Position numbers and translations under genes: made by a program | Source of the DNA: Clostridium novyi NT | GTDB lineage: Bacteria; Bacillota; Clostridia; Clostridiales; Clostridiaceae | NCBI RefSeq assembly: GCF_000014125.1 | Contig: NC_008593.1 | Location: 1,798,001 to 1,862,000, forward strand | Direction: 5' to 3' | DNA length: 64,000 nucleotides | Notes under the pieces: generated by a model | The model's input: only the letters and a program-made list of their open reading frames with translations | What the model was told of the DNA's origin: nothing | The model's database searches: none | Shown here: positions 41,360-50,456 of the stretch, piece by piece | Layout: every line of letters starts with the position of its first letter | Position numbering within the stretch: the stretch's first letter is position 1

Positions 41360-41388
41360 ATTATAATATTTTATGCCTCTTTTGTCAA
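41360..41388 (-). promoter_or_regulatory. metNIQ promoter
   Basis: Perfect consensus TTGACA (41388-41383), 17-bp spacer and TATAAT (41365-41360), placing the start about 30 bp before the S-box. Confidence 0.9.
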
Positions 41389-41417
41389 TAGCCTTAATTT
41401 TTAAAAATATCTATAAA

Positions 41418-42734
41418 TTATTCAAATGCCTCATAAATAGACTTTATAGCTGTTTCAAAATCTTTTGCATCTACACCAATTATAATATTTATTTCACTAG
41501 AACCTTGGTCTATCATTCCTATATTTACATGACTTTTAGCAAGAGCTGAGAATATTTTTTCAGATGTACCTACTGCTTTTGCCATGCCCATTCCAACTGT
41601 GGCGATTAGGGCCATGTTAGGTATTACATGTATAGAATCTGGATTGCATTGTCTTTTTATTTCTTCTAGTAACTTATCTAACTTATTATCAAGTTGTGCA
41701 TCATCTATTACAATAGATATTGTATCTATTCCAGATGGCATATGTTCAAAAGAAATACCATATGTTTCCAATGCAGAAAGTAATCTTCTACCAAATCCAA
41801 TTTCAGCATTCATATAAGTTTTTTGTATAACAATTGTTGTAAAATCTTTTCTGCCTGCAATACCAGTAATTCTTCCTCCACCATTTTTATAGTTTACTTC
41901 ATTTACTATTAAAGTTCCCTTGTCTTGTGGTCTATTTGTATTTTTTATGTTTATAGGTATATTTCCTTCTTTAGCTGGGAATATAGCTTCTTCATGCAAT
42001 ACGGATGCTCCCATATACGCAAGTTCTCTAAGCTCTTTATATGTAATTTTTTCAATAGGCTTAGGATTATCCACAACTCTTGGATCTGCCATTAAAAATC
42101 CTGAAACATCAGTCCAGTTTTCATATAACTTAGCTTTAACATCCTTTGCTACTATAGCTCCTGTAATGTCTGATCCACCTCTTGAAAAAGTTTTTATATC
42201 TCCATTTGGCATAGCCCCATAAAATCCTGGTATAACAGCTCTTTCAATATTCTTTAAATTGTTTGAAATTAATTCCTTAGTTTTATCAGAATCAAAACAT
42301 CCATATTTATCAAATGCAATGATTTCAGCTGCATCTACAAATTCATACCCTAAAAAATTAGCAAGTATTATACCATTTAAATATTCGCCTCTACTTACTG
42401 TATAATCAACACTTACCCCTTGTGAGATTATCTTTTTCATATTTACTAAGTGAAAATTTATATCTATTGATAAGCCTAACTCCTTTACTATTTCTTTATA
42501 TCTTTCTTCAATAATTTTAAAGACATCATCAAAAGAAATTCTATTCTCAACGTGAGCATGACATAAATATAAAAGATCTGTTATTTTATAATCATTGTCA
42601 TCTCTTTTTCCAGGTGCTGAAGGAACTACATACTTTCTGTTACTATCCTCCATAACAATTTTCTTAACCTTTCTAAATTGTTCTGCACTGGCTAATGAAC
42701 TGCCCCCAAACTTAGCTACTATAATATCATTCAT
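41418..42734 (-). CDS. aspartate kinase
   Basis: The 438-aa monofunctional aspartokinase begins DIIVAKFGGSSLASAEQF, has the GGSDITGAIVA motif (about residues 187-197), and carries two C-terminal ACT domains (about 300-438). It phosphorylates aspartate, the first step to lysine, threonine and methionine. The length and AK-III-like layout resemble B. subtilis YclM (ThrD). No lysine riboswitch is present. The upstream DNA has no clear operator, and it is probably monocistronic. Confidence 0.93.
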   Translation of the reverse strand: MNDIIVAKFGGSSLASAEQFRKVKKIVMEDSNRKYVVPSAPGKRDDNDYKITDLLYLCHAHVENRISFDDVFKIIEERYKEIVKELGLSIDINFHLVNMKKIISQGVSVDYTVSRGEYLNGIILANFLGYEFVDAAEIIAFDKYGCFDSDKTKELISNNLKNIERAVIPGFYGAMPNGDIKTFSRGGSDITGAIVAKDVKAKLYENWTDVSGFLMADPRVVDNPKPIEKITYKELRELAYMGASVLHEEAIFPAKEGNIPINIKNTNRPQDKGTLIVNEVNYKNGGGRITGIAGRKDFTTIVIQKTYMNAEIGFGRRLLSALETYGISFEHMPSGIDTISIVIDDAQLDNKLDKLLEEIKRQCNPDSIHVIPNMALIATVGMGMAKAVGTSEKIFSALAKSHVNIGMIDQGSSEINIIIGVDAKDFETAIKSIYEAFE

Positions 42735-42856
42735 ATTTTAACACCCCAATTTAATTTATTCATTAATAGCATATATTCATAATATCTTATCACAAATTGA
42801 GATTTTTTCAATATTTTTTTGTAAATTATCATAAAAATACAATATTTCGAAGAAAA

Positions 42857-42894
42857 AACTGTAATATTAATACTTTATATTAATATTACAGTTT
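42857..42894 (-). terminator. map terminator
   Basis: AAACTGTAATATTAAT / ATTAATATTACAGTTT followed by TTTCTTCG on the minus strand, about 40 bp after the map stop. Confidence 0.85.
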
Positions 42895-42933
42895 GTTTAA
42901 AAACTTTAATTATTGACTTTTAATTTTTAGAAA

Positions 42934-43800
42934 TTATTCAGTTAATATTTCTACACCATCTTCTGTTACTAAAATAGTATGTTCCCATTGCGCTGTTAAT
43001 TTGCCATCTTCTGTAACAGCTGTCCATTCATCCTCTAAAACTTTACATTTCCAAGTTCCCTCATTTATCATAGGTTCAATTGTAAATGTCATTCCTGGAA
43101 CTAATACCATTCCAGTATCCTTCATACCGCAGTGATCTATAAAAGGTTCTTCATGGAAATCCACTCCAACACCATGACCACCAAATTCACGAACTACTGA
43201 ATATCCTCTTTCCTTAGCTAACTTTTCAATTGCATATCCAATATCTCCAGTACAAGAATATGGTTTAACCTGTTTAATTCCTATATCTAAACATTCTTTA
43301 GCAGTTTCAACTAGTTTTACGGCTTCACTTGATGCATCACCAATTATAAACATTCTACTAGCATCTCCATAATAACCATTTAATCTACTAGTTACATCTA
43401 CATTTACTATATCTCCATTTTTTAAAGGTCTGTCACTAGGTATACCATGGCATACTACTTCATTTATTGATATACACACACTTTTAGGATATCCCATATA
43501 GTTAAGTGGAGCTGGTTCTGCTCCAAGTTCTAGTGTATACTCATGAACCCATGTATTGATTTCATCTGTAGTTACACCTTCTTTTATTCTTTCTGCTACC
43601 ATATCTAAAACCTTTTTAGTAACCTGACAACTCTTTCTAATACCTTCTATTTGTTCTTGAGTTTTTATAAGGTTTCTTGGAGGGGCTATAAGTCCTTTAA
43701 GTTCTAAATCACTTAATTTTTCATCCATAGACAGATGACAGTTTTTGTATTTTTTTCCACTTCCGCACCAGCACTTATCATTTCTTGATAATTTAGTCAT
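42934..43800 (-). CDS. map: methionine aminopeptidase with N-terminal SEC-C zinc motif
   Basis: The 288-aa protein has an N-terminal SEC-C motif NDKCWCGSGKKYKNCH (about residues 6-21) and then a type I MetAP domain. The metal-binding and active-site segments are VVCHGIPSD (His), VNVDVTSRLNGYYGDASRMF (two Asp), VREFGGHGVGVDFHEEP (His) and FTIEPMINEG plus WEHTILV (two Glu). It removes initiator methionine. The SEC-C variant is common in clostridia and may dock to ribosomes or SecA-like partners. Confidence 0.94.
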   Translation of the reverse strand: MTKLSRNDKCWCGSGKKYKNCHLSMDEKLSDLELKGLIAPPRNLIKTQEQIEGIRKSCQVTKKVLDMVAERIKEGVTTDEINTWVHEYTLELGAEPAPLNYMGYPKSVCISINEVVCHGIPSDRPLKNGDIVNVDVTSRLNGYYGDASRMFIIGDASSEAVKLVETAKECLDIGIKQVKPYSCTGDIGYAIEKLAKERGYSVVREFGGHGVGVDFHEEPFIDHCGMKDTGMVLVPGMTFTIEPMINEGTWKCKVLEDEWTAVTEDGKLTAQWEHTILVTEDGVEILTE

Positions 43801-43881
43801 TTATTCACCTTCTATAATATTTTAATTTGTTTTAATATAATTATATCACTTTATTCATATTTAACAATTTTATAGAAGTTT

Positions 43882-45009
43882 TTATCTAAGCATACCTCTT
43901 CCAACTCTTCTTAATTTTACTTTAACATTTACATTTATTTCAGATTCACATACAACTTTGTTCCAATCTATATCTGTTTTTCTTCCATACTTTGCCGCTG
44001 CAACTTTTCCAAGTTCCAAGCAATCAACTTTAATCTCTTGTTTCATTTTAGTGATAAATTTTTCAGAGGCTCTTTTTACTACTTCTTCTGCATCTTTCTC
44101 TATCTTTTTTGTGATATTTGGATTGTTTGTTACTCCCTTATATATTTCATTTTCTATAATGTCACTTTCTAAAAGTATATTTATATCAAATTTATATTTA
44201 TCTCCTTCTTTTTTACAAGTTACTTTTTTCCTACTTATGCCATCAAGATTAGTATTGTGACCATCTTTATCTTCTATATGTACAATTCCTGATACCCTAT
44301 TTTCTCGCAGTAAATTAATAACTTGTGCTTCTCCAATACTTACAACATATTCAAGCTTATCTTTGTTAAAGATTGCTACACCTGTCATTTGAAATATGCC
44401 ATCCTTAATTTCTATATAAGGTAGTATTACATTTCTCCCTTCTCCCACTAGCCTTGTATAAATATCTATCATCTTATAATTATCTGAAAAAAAATTATAA
44501 TTTACAGAGCTATCAATCATTCCTCGTATATAATCCGCGGCACTGTTATATCCTCTTACTTTAAAATTTAAAGCATCTTCGGTGTCTCCATTAAAAATAG
44601 CAACACGTGCTGTATCATTTGCATATGTATTATTAAATAAAGTATTTGCTATTGGATAAATAGATTTTTCTGCAACTTCTTTATTTATAAGTAATACTTT
44701 TTCACTTCCTAATATAAATTTTTTGTTAGACTTTGTTTGCCTATCTTCCCTAGTATTTGTTATACTCTCTGCATCTCCACCAATAACTATTGTATCAAGT
44801 TGTTGATTTCCAGTTAAAAATTGATATACAGCTATAGATACACTATATATTGGATTTTTTGTACTCCCACCTTTCAAATCATATCCTATTGCTATTGGAA
44901 TATCTAGATTTTCTATAGCTACAAATTTATTTATATTAGTGACATATGAAATAATAAAAATCAAAAATCCTATGACTAAATAAACTTTCTTTATTAAGGA
45001 ATATTTCAT
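43882..45009 (-). CDS. gerKC: Ger(x)C-family spore germination protein, GerKC-like, without a lipobox
   Basis: The protein (375 aa from the ATG at 45009; a TTG three codons upstream overlaps the gerKB stop) has an N-terminal membrane segment and the Ger(x)C fold. Blocks are AIENLDIPIAIGYD (about residues 33-46) and the C-terminal KVAAAKYGRKTDIDWNKV (about 325-350). Typical family members are lipoproteins with a Cys before W-D; here that region reads YVTNINKFVAIE, with no Cys, so it would be anchored by its N-terminal helix. It is the third gene of the germinant receptor operon. Confidence 0.88.
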   Translation of the reverse strand: MKYSLIKKVYLVIGFLIFIISYVTNINKFVAIENLDIPIAIGYDLKGGSTKNPIYSVSIAVYQFLTGNQQLDTIVIGGDAESITNTREDRQTKSNKKFILGSEKVLLINKEVAEKSIYPIANTLFNNTYANDTARVAIFNGDTEDALNFKVRGYNSAADYIRGMIDSSVNYNFFSDNYKMIDIYTRLVGEGRNVILPYIEIKDGIFQMTGVAIFNKDKLEYVVSIGEAQVINLLRENRVSGIVHIEDKDGHNTNLDGISRKKVTCKKEGDKYKFDINILLESDIIENEIYKGVTNNPNITKKIEKDAEEVVKRASEKFITKMKQEIKVDCLELGKVAAAKYGRKTDIDWNKVVCESEINVNVKVKLRRVGRGMLR

Positions 45010-45014
45010 AATAA

Positions 45015-46127
45015 TCAAGTCCTTTTGTTCTCTACTTTTTTATGAGTATTTAGCTTTTGTTTTTCTTTCATATATGTTATTGCAAAAATTACAGTTAAAT
45101 ACACTACATTAAATATTACAGTAGAATTTATTATTAAATTTCCTATATACCTTCTAGTTATTTCATTTTTATAAAGCATCGCAATAATTATTGTAATAGG
45201 AAATAAACCTACAGCCACTACTTTATTTTCTATTCCCAAATTAGATTTTATTCCAAGACATACATAATAATAATAGTTTGACGCAGTTTTTATCATTACT
45301 ATGGACCACAAAGATACAAAAACAAATCTAAAATTATTTATTACTGGTACAACTATACTTTCAGTAACTAAGGTAAATGGCCATGAAGCTTTTGGCACTA
45401 ATTCAGGTCCTAGATAGTATATACTTATAAATACTATCCAAGTGTATATTATCATTAATGTAAATATAGCTTTAAATATAGGCTTTTGTGGTGATTTTTT
45501 ATTTTTGAAATACGGATGAATCAAAACCAAAAATTCTATTCCTGAATACTGAAATATAGTTAAAAATGTGGATTTAACTATATTTTTTACACTTGATTGA
45601 AAAACAGGCTGAAGATTTAATATACTACCACTTTTTAATGCTCCTATTGAAATAACTATAGGTATTATGAATATAATAATTATTAGTTTAGACATCCTCG
45701 CAATATTTTTTATTCCCGATAAGGAACAATACCATGCAACTGCAACTATGCAAATGATTATATTAATTCTAGGTAAAAATGTTACAGCATATACCCTTAA
45801 TACATTTGTAAATCCTGATGTAATACTTGGTATTAACATAATAAATTCCATCATATAAATTAACCCTAGTATGGTTCCAAACACATTTCCAAAATATTTT
45901 TTCCCTATGGAGATAATATTATCATTAGGAAATTTTTTCATTATATAAACAGATATAGCCGCTATATAGCATGGATAAACTATACCTAATATGTTAGGTA
46001 TCCAGCCATCTTGTCCTACCATCTTAACTATATCATGAGATAATTTAAAAAATCCTATTCCAATAATACTGCTCATACATAAATAATAAATATCATGTTC
46101 ATCTAGTAAACTATTTTCGTTTTCCAT
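45015..46127 (-). CDS. gerKB: spore germination permease, GerKB-like
   Basis: The 370-aa membrane protein has about 10 helices and is of the GerAB/ArcD/ProY (APC-like) family: GIGFFKLSHDIVKMVGQDGWIPN (about residues 22-45) and the IQPVF/NLQPVFQSS region (about 170). It is thought to bind the germinant in the spore inner membrane. Its frame starts 17 bases before the end of gerKA, a sign of coupled translation. Confidence 0.9.
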   Translation of the reverse strand: MENENSLLDEHDIYYLCMSSIIGIGFFKLSHDIVKMVGQDGWIPNILGIVYPCYIAAISVYIMKKFPNDNIISIGKKYFGNVFGTILGLIYMMEFIMLIPSITSGFTNVLRVYAVTFLPRINIIICIVAVAWYCSLSGIKNIARMSKLIIIIFIIPIVISIGALKSGSILNLQPVFQSSVKNIVKSTFLTIFQYSGIEFLVLIHPYFKNKKSPQKPIFKAIFTLMIIYTWIVFISIYYLGPELVPKASWPFTLVTESIVVPVINNFRFVFVSLWSIVMIKTASNYYYYVCLGIKSNLGIENKVVAVGLFPITIIIAMLYKNEITRRYIGNLIINSTVIFNVVYLTVIFAITYMKEKQKLNTHKKVENKRT

Positions 46128-47601
46128 TTGTTTTACCCCTAATTTTCACTTCAATATTTCCTTGCCTTATGATATTATTTTTTTCTATATTTTCAGGTCT
46201 CTTATTCATCTTTTTCAGTGAGGTTCTTATGAAACTATCTTTTAACAATTCTTTCTTCATTGAAAAATACGGCGCATTGAAAGTTTCTAATCTATATAAA
46301 TGAGTAATTATTAAAAACCATCCTATTGCTATTCCAAATATACCCAAAAAATTTGCTAATATAAGCATTACAAATCGCAATAATCTTATGGCGAGTGACA
46401 TATCATAATTCGGTATTAAAAATGTAGATACTACTGTTATGCCTTCAATAAGTGCTGTAGGTGGACTTACGATTTTTGCTTCCACCGCAGTTTGGCCTAT
46501 AATTATACCTCCAACTATACTTAATGTTTGAGCTATTTTAGAAGGTAATCTCATACCACCTTCACGCAAAAGCTCCACTATTATTTCCATGGAGAGTATT
46601 TCTGTAAATGGAGTAAGGGCAATTCCTACTCTTGATTGGTTTATTGGAATTATAAACTGCACAGGTATTAATTCAACATTAAATTTTATAACTGTTAAAT
46701 ATATTGATGGTAATGTTACTATTACAAGAATGCTTAAAAACCTTAGTATTCTTGTAAAGTTTGACACCCAAAATCTTTGTGTGTAATCTTCAACTCCATG
46801 AAAAAATTCCACAAATAAAGCTGGAACTGTAATTACCTGTGATACTCCACTTAAAATTACTGCAATTCTTCCTTCCATTAAATTTGCCTCTACAATGTCT
46901 GGTCTTTCTGTATTAAAAACTTGTGGAAATATTGAATATGTCTCTCCCTCAATAAACTGTTCTAATACTCCGTTAGAGTTTATTGAATCAATGTCTATCT
47001 TATTTAATCTTTGTTTTAATGTATTTAATGCATCTTCATTTACTAAATCTTTTATATACATAATTGCTAAATCAGTTTGTGATCTTTTTCCTACTTTGAA
47101 ATTTTCTATAGTTAATCCTTTTTCTTTTATTCTTCTAGTCATAATGCTTATATTAGTTTGAATATTTTCCACAAAACTTTCTCTAGTACCTTTTACTGAA
47201 TACTCGTTTATAGAATCAGAAATTCCCCTGTGTTGTCCTCCTACACTGCTAACTATAATATAGCTTTTTAAGTAATCAATTATAATTCCTGTATTTCCTG
47301 TTCTTATACTCTTAGAAAGTTCATCTAAATCTGTTGTAATTTTTGTATCACTACTAGGTATATACCTTTTGCACAGATAATCTGGGAGATTTTCTTCTAA
47401 TTCAAGTTCCTCATTTACTTCTAACATTAATGGATTTAATACCGTCTTGTTTATAAGATTTTTATCAGCTTCTCCATCCACATATATTACATAGGCAGGA
47501 ATTTTTTTTGTTTTTCCAATTATAATATCCTTAACTACAACTTGTGACTCAATTCCTAGTCTTTCTATAACATTATTTACTATAGCATTATTTTTTTTCA
47601 C
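46111..47601 (-). CDS. gerKA: spore germination protein, GerKA-like (GerAA family)
   Basis: The 496-aa GerAA-family protein has a hydrophilic N-domain (about residues 1-240, with LEQFIEGETYSIFPQVFNTERPDIVEANLMEGRIAVILSG near its end). Several membrane helices follow, with SRVGIALTPFTEILSMEIIVELLREGGMRLP and IGGIIIGQTAVEAKIVSPPT blocks. It starts at a GTG with AGGTGAT upstream. With GerKB and GerKC it forms a germinant receptor in the spore inner membrane. A sigma-G promoter is expected upstream, but no convincing match was found. Confidence 0.92.
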   Translation of the reverse strand: MKKNNAIVNNVIERLGIESQVVVKDIIIGKTKKIPAYVIYVDGEADKNLINKTVLNPLMLEVNEELELEENLPDYLCKRYIPSSDTKITTDLDELSKSIRTGNTGIIIDYLKSYIIVSSVGGQHRGISDSINEYSVKGTRESFVENIQTNISIMTRRIKEKGLTIENFKVGKRSQTDLAIMYIKDLVNEDALNTLKQRLNKIDIDSINSNGVLEQFIEGETYSIFPQVFNTERPDIVEANLMEGRIAVILSGVSQVITVPALFVEFFHGVEDYTQRFWVSNFTRILRFLSILVIVTLPSIYLTVIKFNVELIPVQFIIPINQSRVGIALTPFTEILSMEIIVELLREGGMRLPSKIAQTLSIVGGIIIGQTAVEAKIVSPPTALIEGITVVSTFLIPNYDMSLAIRLLRFVMLILANFLGIFGIAIGWFLIITHLYRLETFNAPYFSMKKELLKDSFIRTSLKKMNKRPENIEKNNIIRQGNIEVKIRGKTNGKRK

Positions 47602-47699
47602 ATATCATCACCTAAATTTAATATTCCACAGTATACAACTTTTATTCTTAAAATCCTTTATTGAATTCATATATTAATATTTCTATATACAAATAAAAA

Positions 47700-47745
47700 A
47701 GGTATCTTAAAATGATAGTTTTCTAACATTTTAAGATACCTTTTA
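47700..47745 (-). terminator. uracil permease terminator
   Basis: GGTATCTTAAAATG / CATTTTAAGATACC followed by TTTTTTATTTG on the minus strand, about 38 bp after the permease stop. Confidence 0.88.
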
Positions 47746-47782
47746 AATTATTTACATTATTCTTTTTTACTTATTCTCTAAA

Positions 47783-49054
47783 CTAATTTACTTTACTTTG
47801 TTTATTTATTATTATATTTAAAATTACTCCAACAATGGCTGCTAAGCTTAATCCTGTTATTTTTACACCAGCTGTTACTGGAATTCCTAATGTAACCCCT
47901 GTAAATTTCTCAACATAGCTTGTTCCTAGACCTACTATTATTATAGTAGCTATTACAATTATATTTTTCACATTAAACTCAACTTTGCCTTTACCTAATG
48001 TTTTAAATCCTATTATTGATATCATGCTAAATAACATTAAGCTTATTCCGCCCATTACTGGAACTGGTATTGATCTTAAGAATCCTCCTATCTTAGCTAT
48101 AAATCCAAGACATATTGCAAATACAGCTGTAATTCTTAAAATTTGTGGATTGTAGTTTTTAGTTATAGCTAGAACCCCTGTGTTTTCTCCATAAGTTGTA
48201 TTTGCAGGTCCTCCTATAAGTGCTGCAACTGAAGTTGCAAGTCCATCTCCAAGTAAAGTTCTATGAAGACCTGGATCTTCTATAAAATTCTTTCCTACAA
48301 CTTCTCCGTTTGTAGTTATATCTCCTATATGTTCCATGAATACTGCAAGTACTACTGGTGCTATTATACAAATTGCGCCCATATTAAATTTAGGTAATCT
48401 AAAGTTCGGCATTGATACAAGTGGTGCATTAGCTATTATATTTGTATCTACTATTCCAAGTTTAAGTGATACTAAATATCCTACTATTACAGCTATTAAT
48501 ATTGAAAGTTGTTTTAAGAATCCTTTTCCTTTTAAAGTTATAATAAGTGCTATTGCAAGAGTTAACCCTGCAACTACAAAGCTATTTGATGCCATGTCAA
48601 AAGCTGTTGGTATTAAAGTTAAACCTATTACTATTATCATTGGTCCTACTACATGATTAGGTAATACTTTTCTTATTTTGTCTACACCTATTTTCTTTAC
48701 TATAAGAGACATTATTATATATATGAAACCAGCTATCATAATTCCGCCTTGTGCATATGCTAAATCTCCATTAAACTTGTCTCTAACCATTATTATACTT
48801 CCTATGAATGCAAAAGATGAACCTAAGAATACTGGAACTTTTCTCTTTGTACATAGATGAAATATCAATGTTCCTATTCCTGCTGATAAAAGTGCTATTG
48901 AAGGATCAAATCCTGTAAGAATTGGTACTAAGACTGTTGCTCCAAACATAGCTATTAAATGTTGAAGTGCTAATATCATCTTCTTTCCTACTTGTAATGT
49001 CTTTGATGTTCCCTTGATTTGAACATTTTCCTTTAAAATTGTGTTTTCAGACAT
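47783..49054 (-). CDS. uraA: uracil permease
   Basis: The 423-aa nucleobase:cation symporter-2 family transporter has about 12-14 helices. Blocks are QHLIAMFGATVLVPILTGF (about residues 32-50), the FMEHIGDITTNGEVVGKNF substrate region (about 238-256) and GGPANTTYGENTGVLAITK (about 280-298). It imports uracil. The PyrR-type leader directly upstream supports the pyrimidine assignment (UraA/PyrP). Confidence 0.95.
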   Translation of the reverse strand: MSENTILKENVQIKGTSKTLQVGKKMILALQHLIAMFGATVLVPILTGFDPSIALLSAGIGTLIFHLCTKRKVPVFLGSSFAFIGSIIMVRDKFNGDLAYAQGGIMIAGFIYIIMSLIVKKIGVDKIRKVLPNHVVGPMIIVIGLTLIPTAFDMASNSFVVAGLTLAIALIITLKGKGFLKQLSILIAVIVGYLVSLKLGIVDTNIIANAPLVSMPNFRLPKFNMGAICIIAPVVLAVFMEHIGDITTNGEVVGKNFIEDPGLHRTLLGDGLATSVAALIGGPANTTYGENTGVLAITKNYNPQILRITAVFAICLGFIAKIGGFLRSIPVPVMGGISLMLFSMISIIGFKTLGKGKVEFNVKNIIVIATIIIVGLGTSYVEKFTGVTLGIPVTAGVKITGLSLAAIVGVILNIIINKQSKVN

Positions 49055-49061
49055 AAAAAAA

Positions 49062-49126
49062 CCTCCTTATATTTTTTATTCTAAGGAGAAATTCATCTTC
49101 TCCTTTTTTCAGCCTCACTGGACTGA
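49062..49126 (-). promoter_or_regulatory. second PyrR-binding site with a possible Shine-Dalgarno switch
   Basis: The minus strand has the PyrR loop AGTCCAGTGAGGCTGA (49109-49124). Next comes GGAGAA...TTCTCC (49085-49103). CTCCTT (49088-49083) could instead pair with AAGGAG (49068-49063), part of the permease ribosome binding site. There is no U tract, so control of translation is more likely than attenuation. Confidence 0.65.
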
Positions 49127-49159
49127 TTTAAAAAGTTATCTTTAAAATAATCATATAAT

Positions 49160-49188
49160 AAAAAAACCTCTTGCCTACTGACAAGAAG
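49160..49188 (-). terminator. pyr attenuator terminator
   Basis: CTTCTTG/CAAGAGG with a short loop, followed by seven U residues on the minus strand, lies between the two PyrR sites and about 105 bp before the permease start. Confidence 0.85.
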
Positions 49189-49233
49189 TTTGAGTTATCT
49201 TAAATATAAATACAAACATAGCTAAACTATCAA

Positions 49234-49256
49234 TCTTGTCAGCCTCTCTGGACCGT
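49234..49256 (-). promoter_or_regulatory. first PyrR-binding anti-antiterminator
   Basis: The minus strand contains GGTCCAGAGAGGCTGACAAG, a match to the PyrR recognition loop consensus (UCCAGAGAGGCU). UMP-bound PyrR would stabilise it and favour the downstream terminator. Confidence 0.88.
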
Positions 49257-49283
49257 ATTAAAGATTATCTTTTCTTTTTTAGT

Positions 49284-49312
49284 ATTGTACCATTTTCAAA
49301 CAAATTTTTCAA
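49284..49312 (-). promoter_or_regulatory. promoter of the uraA leader
   Basis: TTGAAA (49312-49307), 17-bp spacer and TACAAT (49289-49284) on the minus strand, about 28 bp before the first PyrR site. Confidence 0.75.
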
Positions 49313-49332
49313 TACAAATTTTTTATCTATTC

Positions 49333-49632
49333 CTAATATATGAAACTTACTCCTTTACACTCTAATAAAATTCTTAAATCTGATTTTATACTATCTTTTA
49401 CATTTATGTTTTTCTTTATTTCTTTATAAGTTTCTATAATTATATTCTTGCATAAATTTCTACTAGGTATATCAATTTCATTTATAAACTTTATATATCC
49501 AATTACACTTTCATTATTTATATTTTGTTTAACATACATACTATTTTTAATAATTTTTGTTATATTTGTATTTTCACGTCTTTTATATATTTTAAAATAT
49601 ATTTTTCGTTTAACACTATTAAACTTTCCCAT
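49333..49632 (-). CDS. small hypothetical protein
   Basis: I do not recognise this basic 99-aa protein (MGKFNSVKRKIYFKIYKRRE start). The ATG at 49632 has AGAGGTG six bases upstream; the GTG three codons earlier overlaps that site. It has no membrane segment or known motif. It lies between the uraA promoter and sodA. It may be a real short gene, but evidence is limited to the open frame and ribosome binding site. Confidence 0.45.
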   Translation of the reverse strand: MGKFNSVKRKIYFKIYKRRENTNITKIIKNSMYVKQNINNESVIGYIKFINEIDIPSRNLCKNIIIETYKEIKKNINVKDSIKSDLRILLECKGVSFIY

Positions 49633-49802
49633 CCTCCTCACCTCTAATAAAAATATAAAGATAATAATATAATATATGATTATTCTTTATAAAATACCAC
49701 TTTTTTCTTTTGATAAAAAATATTTTTTAATAATTACTATTAATTATTCCAATAATGTGTTATTATTAATTTATAAATAAAATTTGTATGAGGTGATAAA
49801 TT

Positions 49803-50396
49803 ATGTTTAAATTACCAAACCTACCTTATGATTATAATGCTTTAGAACCATATTATGATGAAGAAACTGTAAGAATTCATCATGATAAACATCATCAAGC
49901 TTATGTTGATGGATTAAACAAAGCTGAAACAAAACTTATGGAAGCAAGAGAATCTGGTGATTTTTCTACAATTAAACATTGGGAAAGAGAACTAGCATTT
50001 AATGGAGCTGGAAATATTCTTCACACTTTATTCTGGGAAAATATGATTCCTGGTGGATCTGAACCAACTGGTGAAATTATAAACAGAATCAACAAAGATT
50101 TTGGTAACTTTGATAATTTCAAAAATCAGTTTAGTGCAGCAGCTGCAGCTGTAGAAGGATCTGGATGGTGTGCTCTTGTTTGGATTCCTAGATTTGAAAA
50201 ATTAGAGATTCTTCAAATTGAAAAACATCAAGATTTAGCTATACTTGGAGCTACTCCTCTTTTATTACTAGATCTTTGGGAACATGCATACTATTTAAAA
50301 TATCAAAATAGACGAGCTGATTTCATAAAAGCTTGGTGGAACATAGTTAATTGGAACATAGTTAATGAAAGATATTTAAATTCAATAAATAAATAA
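49803..50396 (+). CDS. sodA: superoxide dismutase (Fe/Mn type)
   Basis: The 197-aa protein has all four metal ligands of Fe/Mn SOD: His in HHDKHHQAY (about residue 26), His in NILHTLFW (about 77), and Asp and His in LLDLWEHAYYL (about 158-162). It also has the typical NRRADFIKAWWNIVNW end. It dismutates superoxide; in a spore-former it may protect against oxygen exposure or act in the spore coat. It starts after AGGTGATAAATT. An imperfect palindrome at 49729-49748 could be an operator, but it does not fit the PerR consensus well. Confidence 0.96.
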   Translation: MFKLPNLPYDYNALEPYYDEETVRIHHDKHHQAYVDGLNKAETKLMEARESGDFSTIKHWERELAFNGAGNILHTLFWENMIPGGSEPTGEIINRINKDFGNFDNFKNQFSAAAAAVEGSGWCALVWIPRFEKLEILQIEKHQDLAILGATPLLLLDLWEHAYYLKYQNRRADFIKAWWNIVNWNIVNERYLNSINK

Positions 50397-50406
50397 TAAA
50401 AATAAT

Positions 50407-50447
50407 AAAAAATGCTAGAGCTATCTGCCCTAGCATTTTTTATTATT
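50407..50447 (+). terminator. sodA terminator (probably also acts for the ClC gene)
   Basis: AAAAAATGCTAG / CTAGCATTTTTT with an 11-nt loop lies between convergent genes, with T-rich exits on both strands. Confidence 0.88.
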
Positions 50448-50456
50448 TTTTTCTTC

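Noticed and set aside
49729..49748. PerR box upstream of sodA
   Set aside because: AATAATTA-N4-TAATTATT is palindromic but lacks the PerR consensus core; AT-rich DNA gives such matches by chance.
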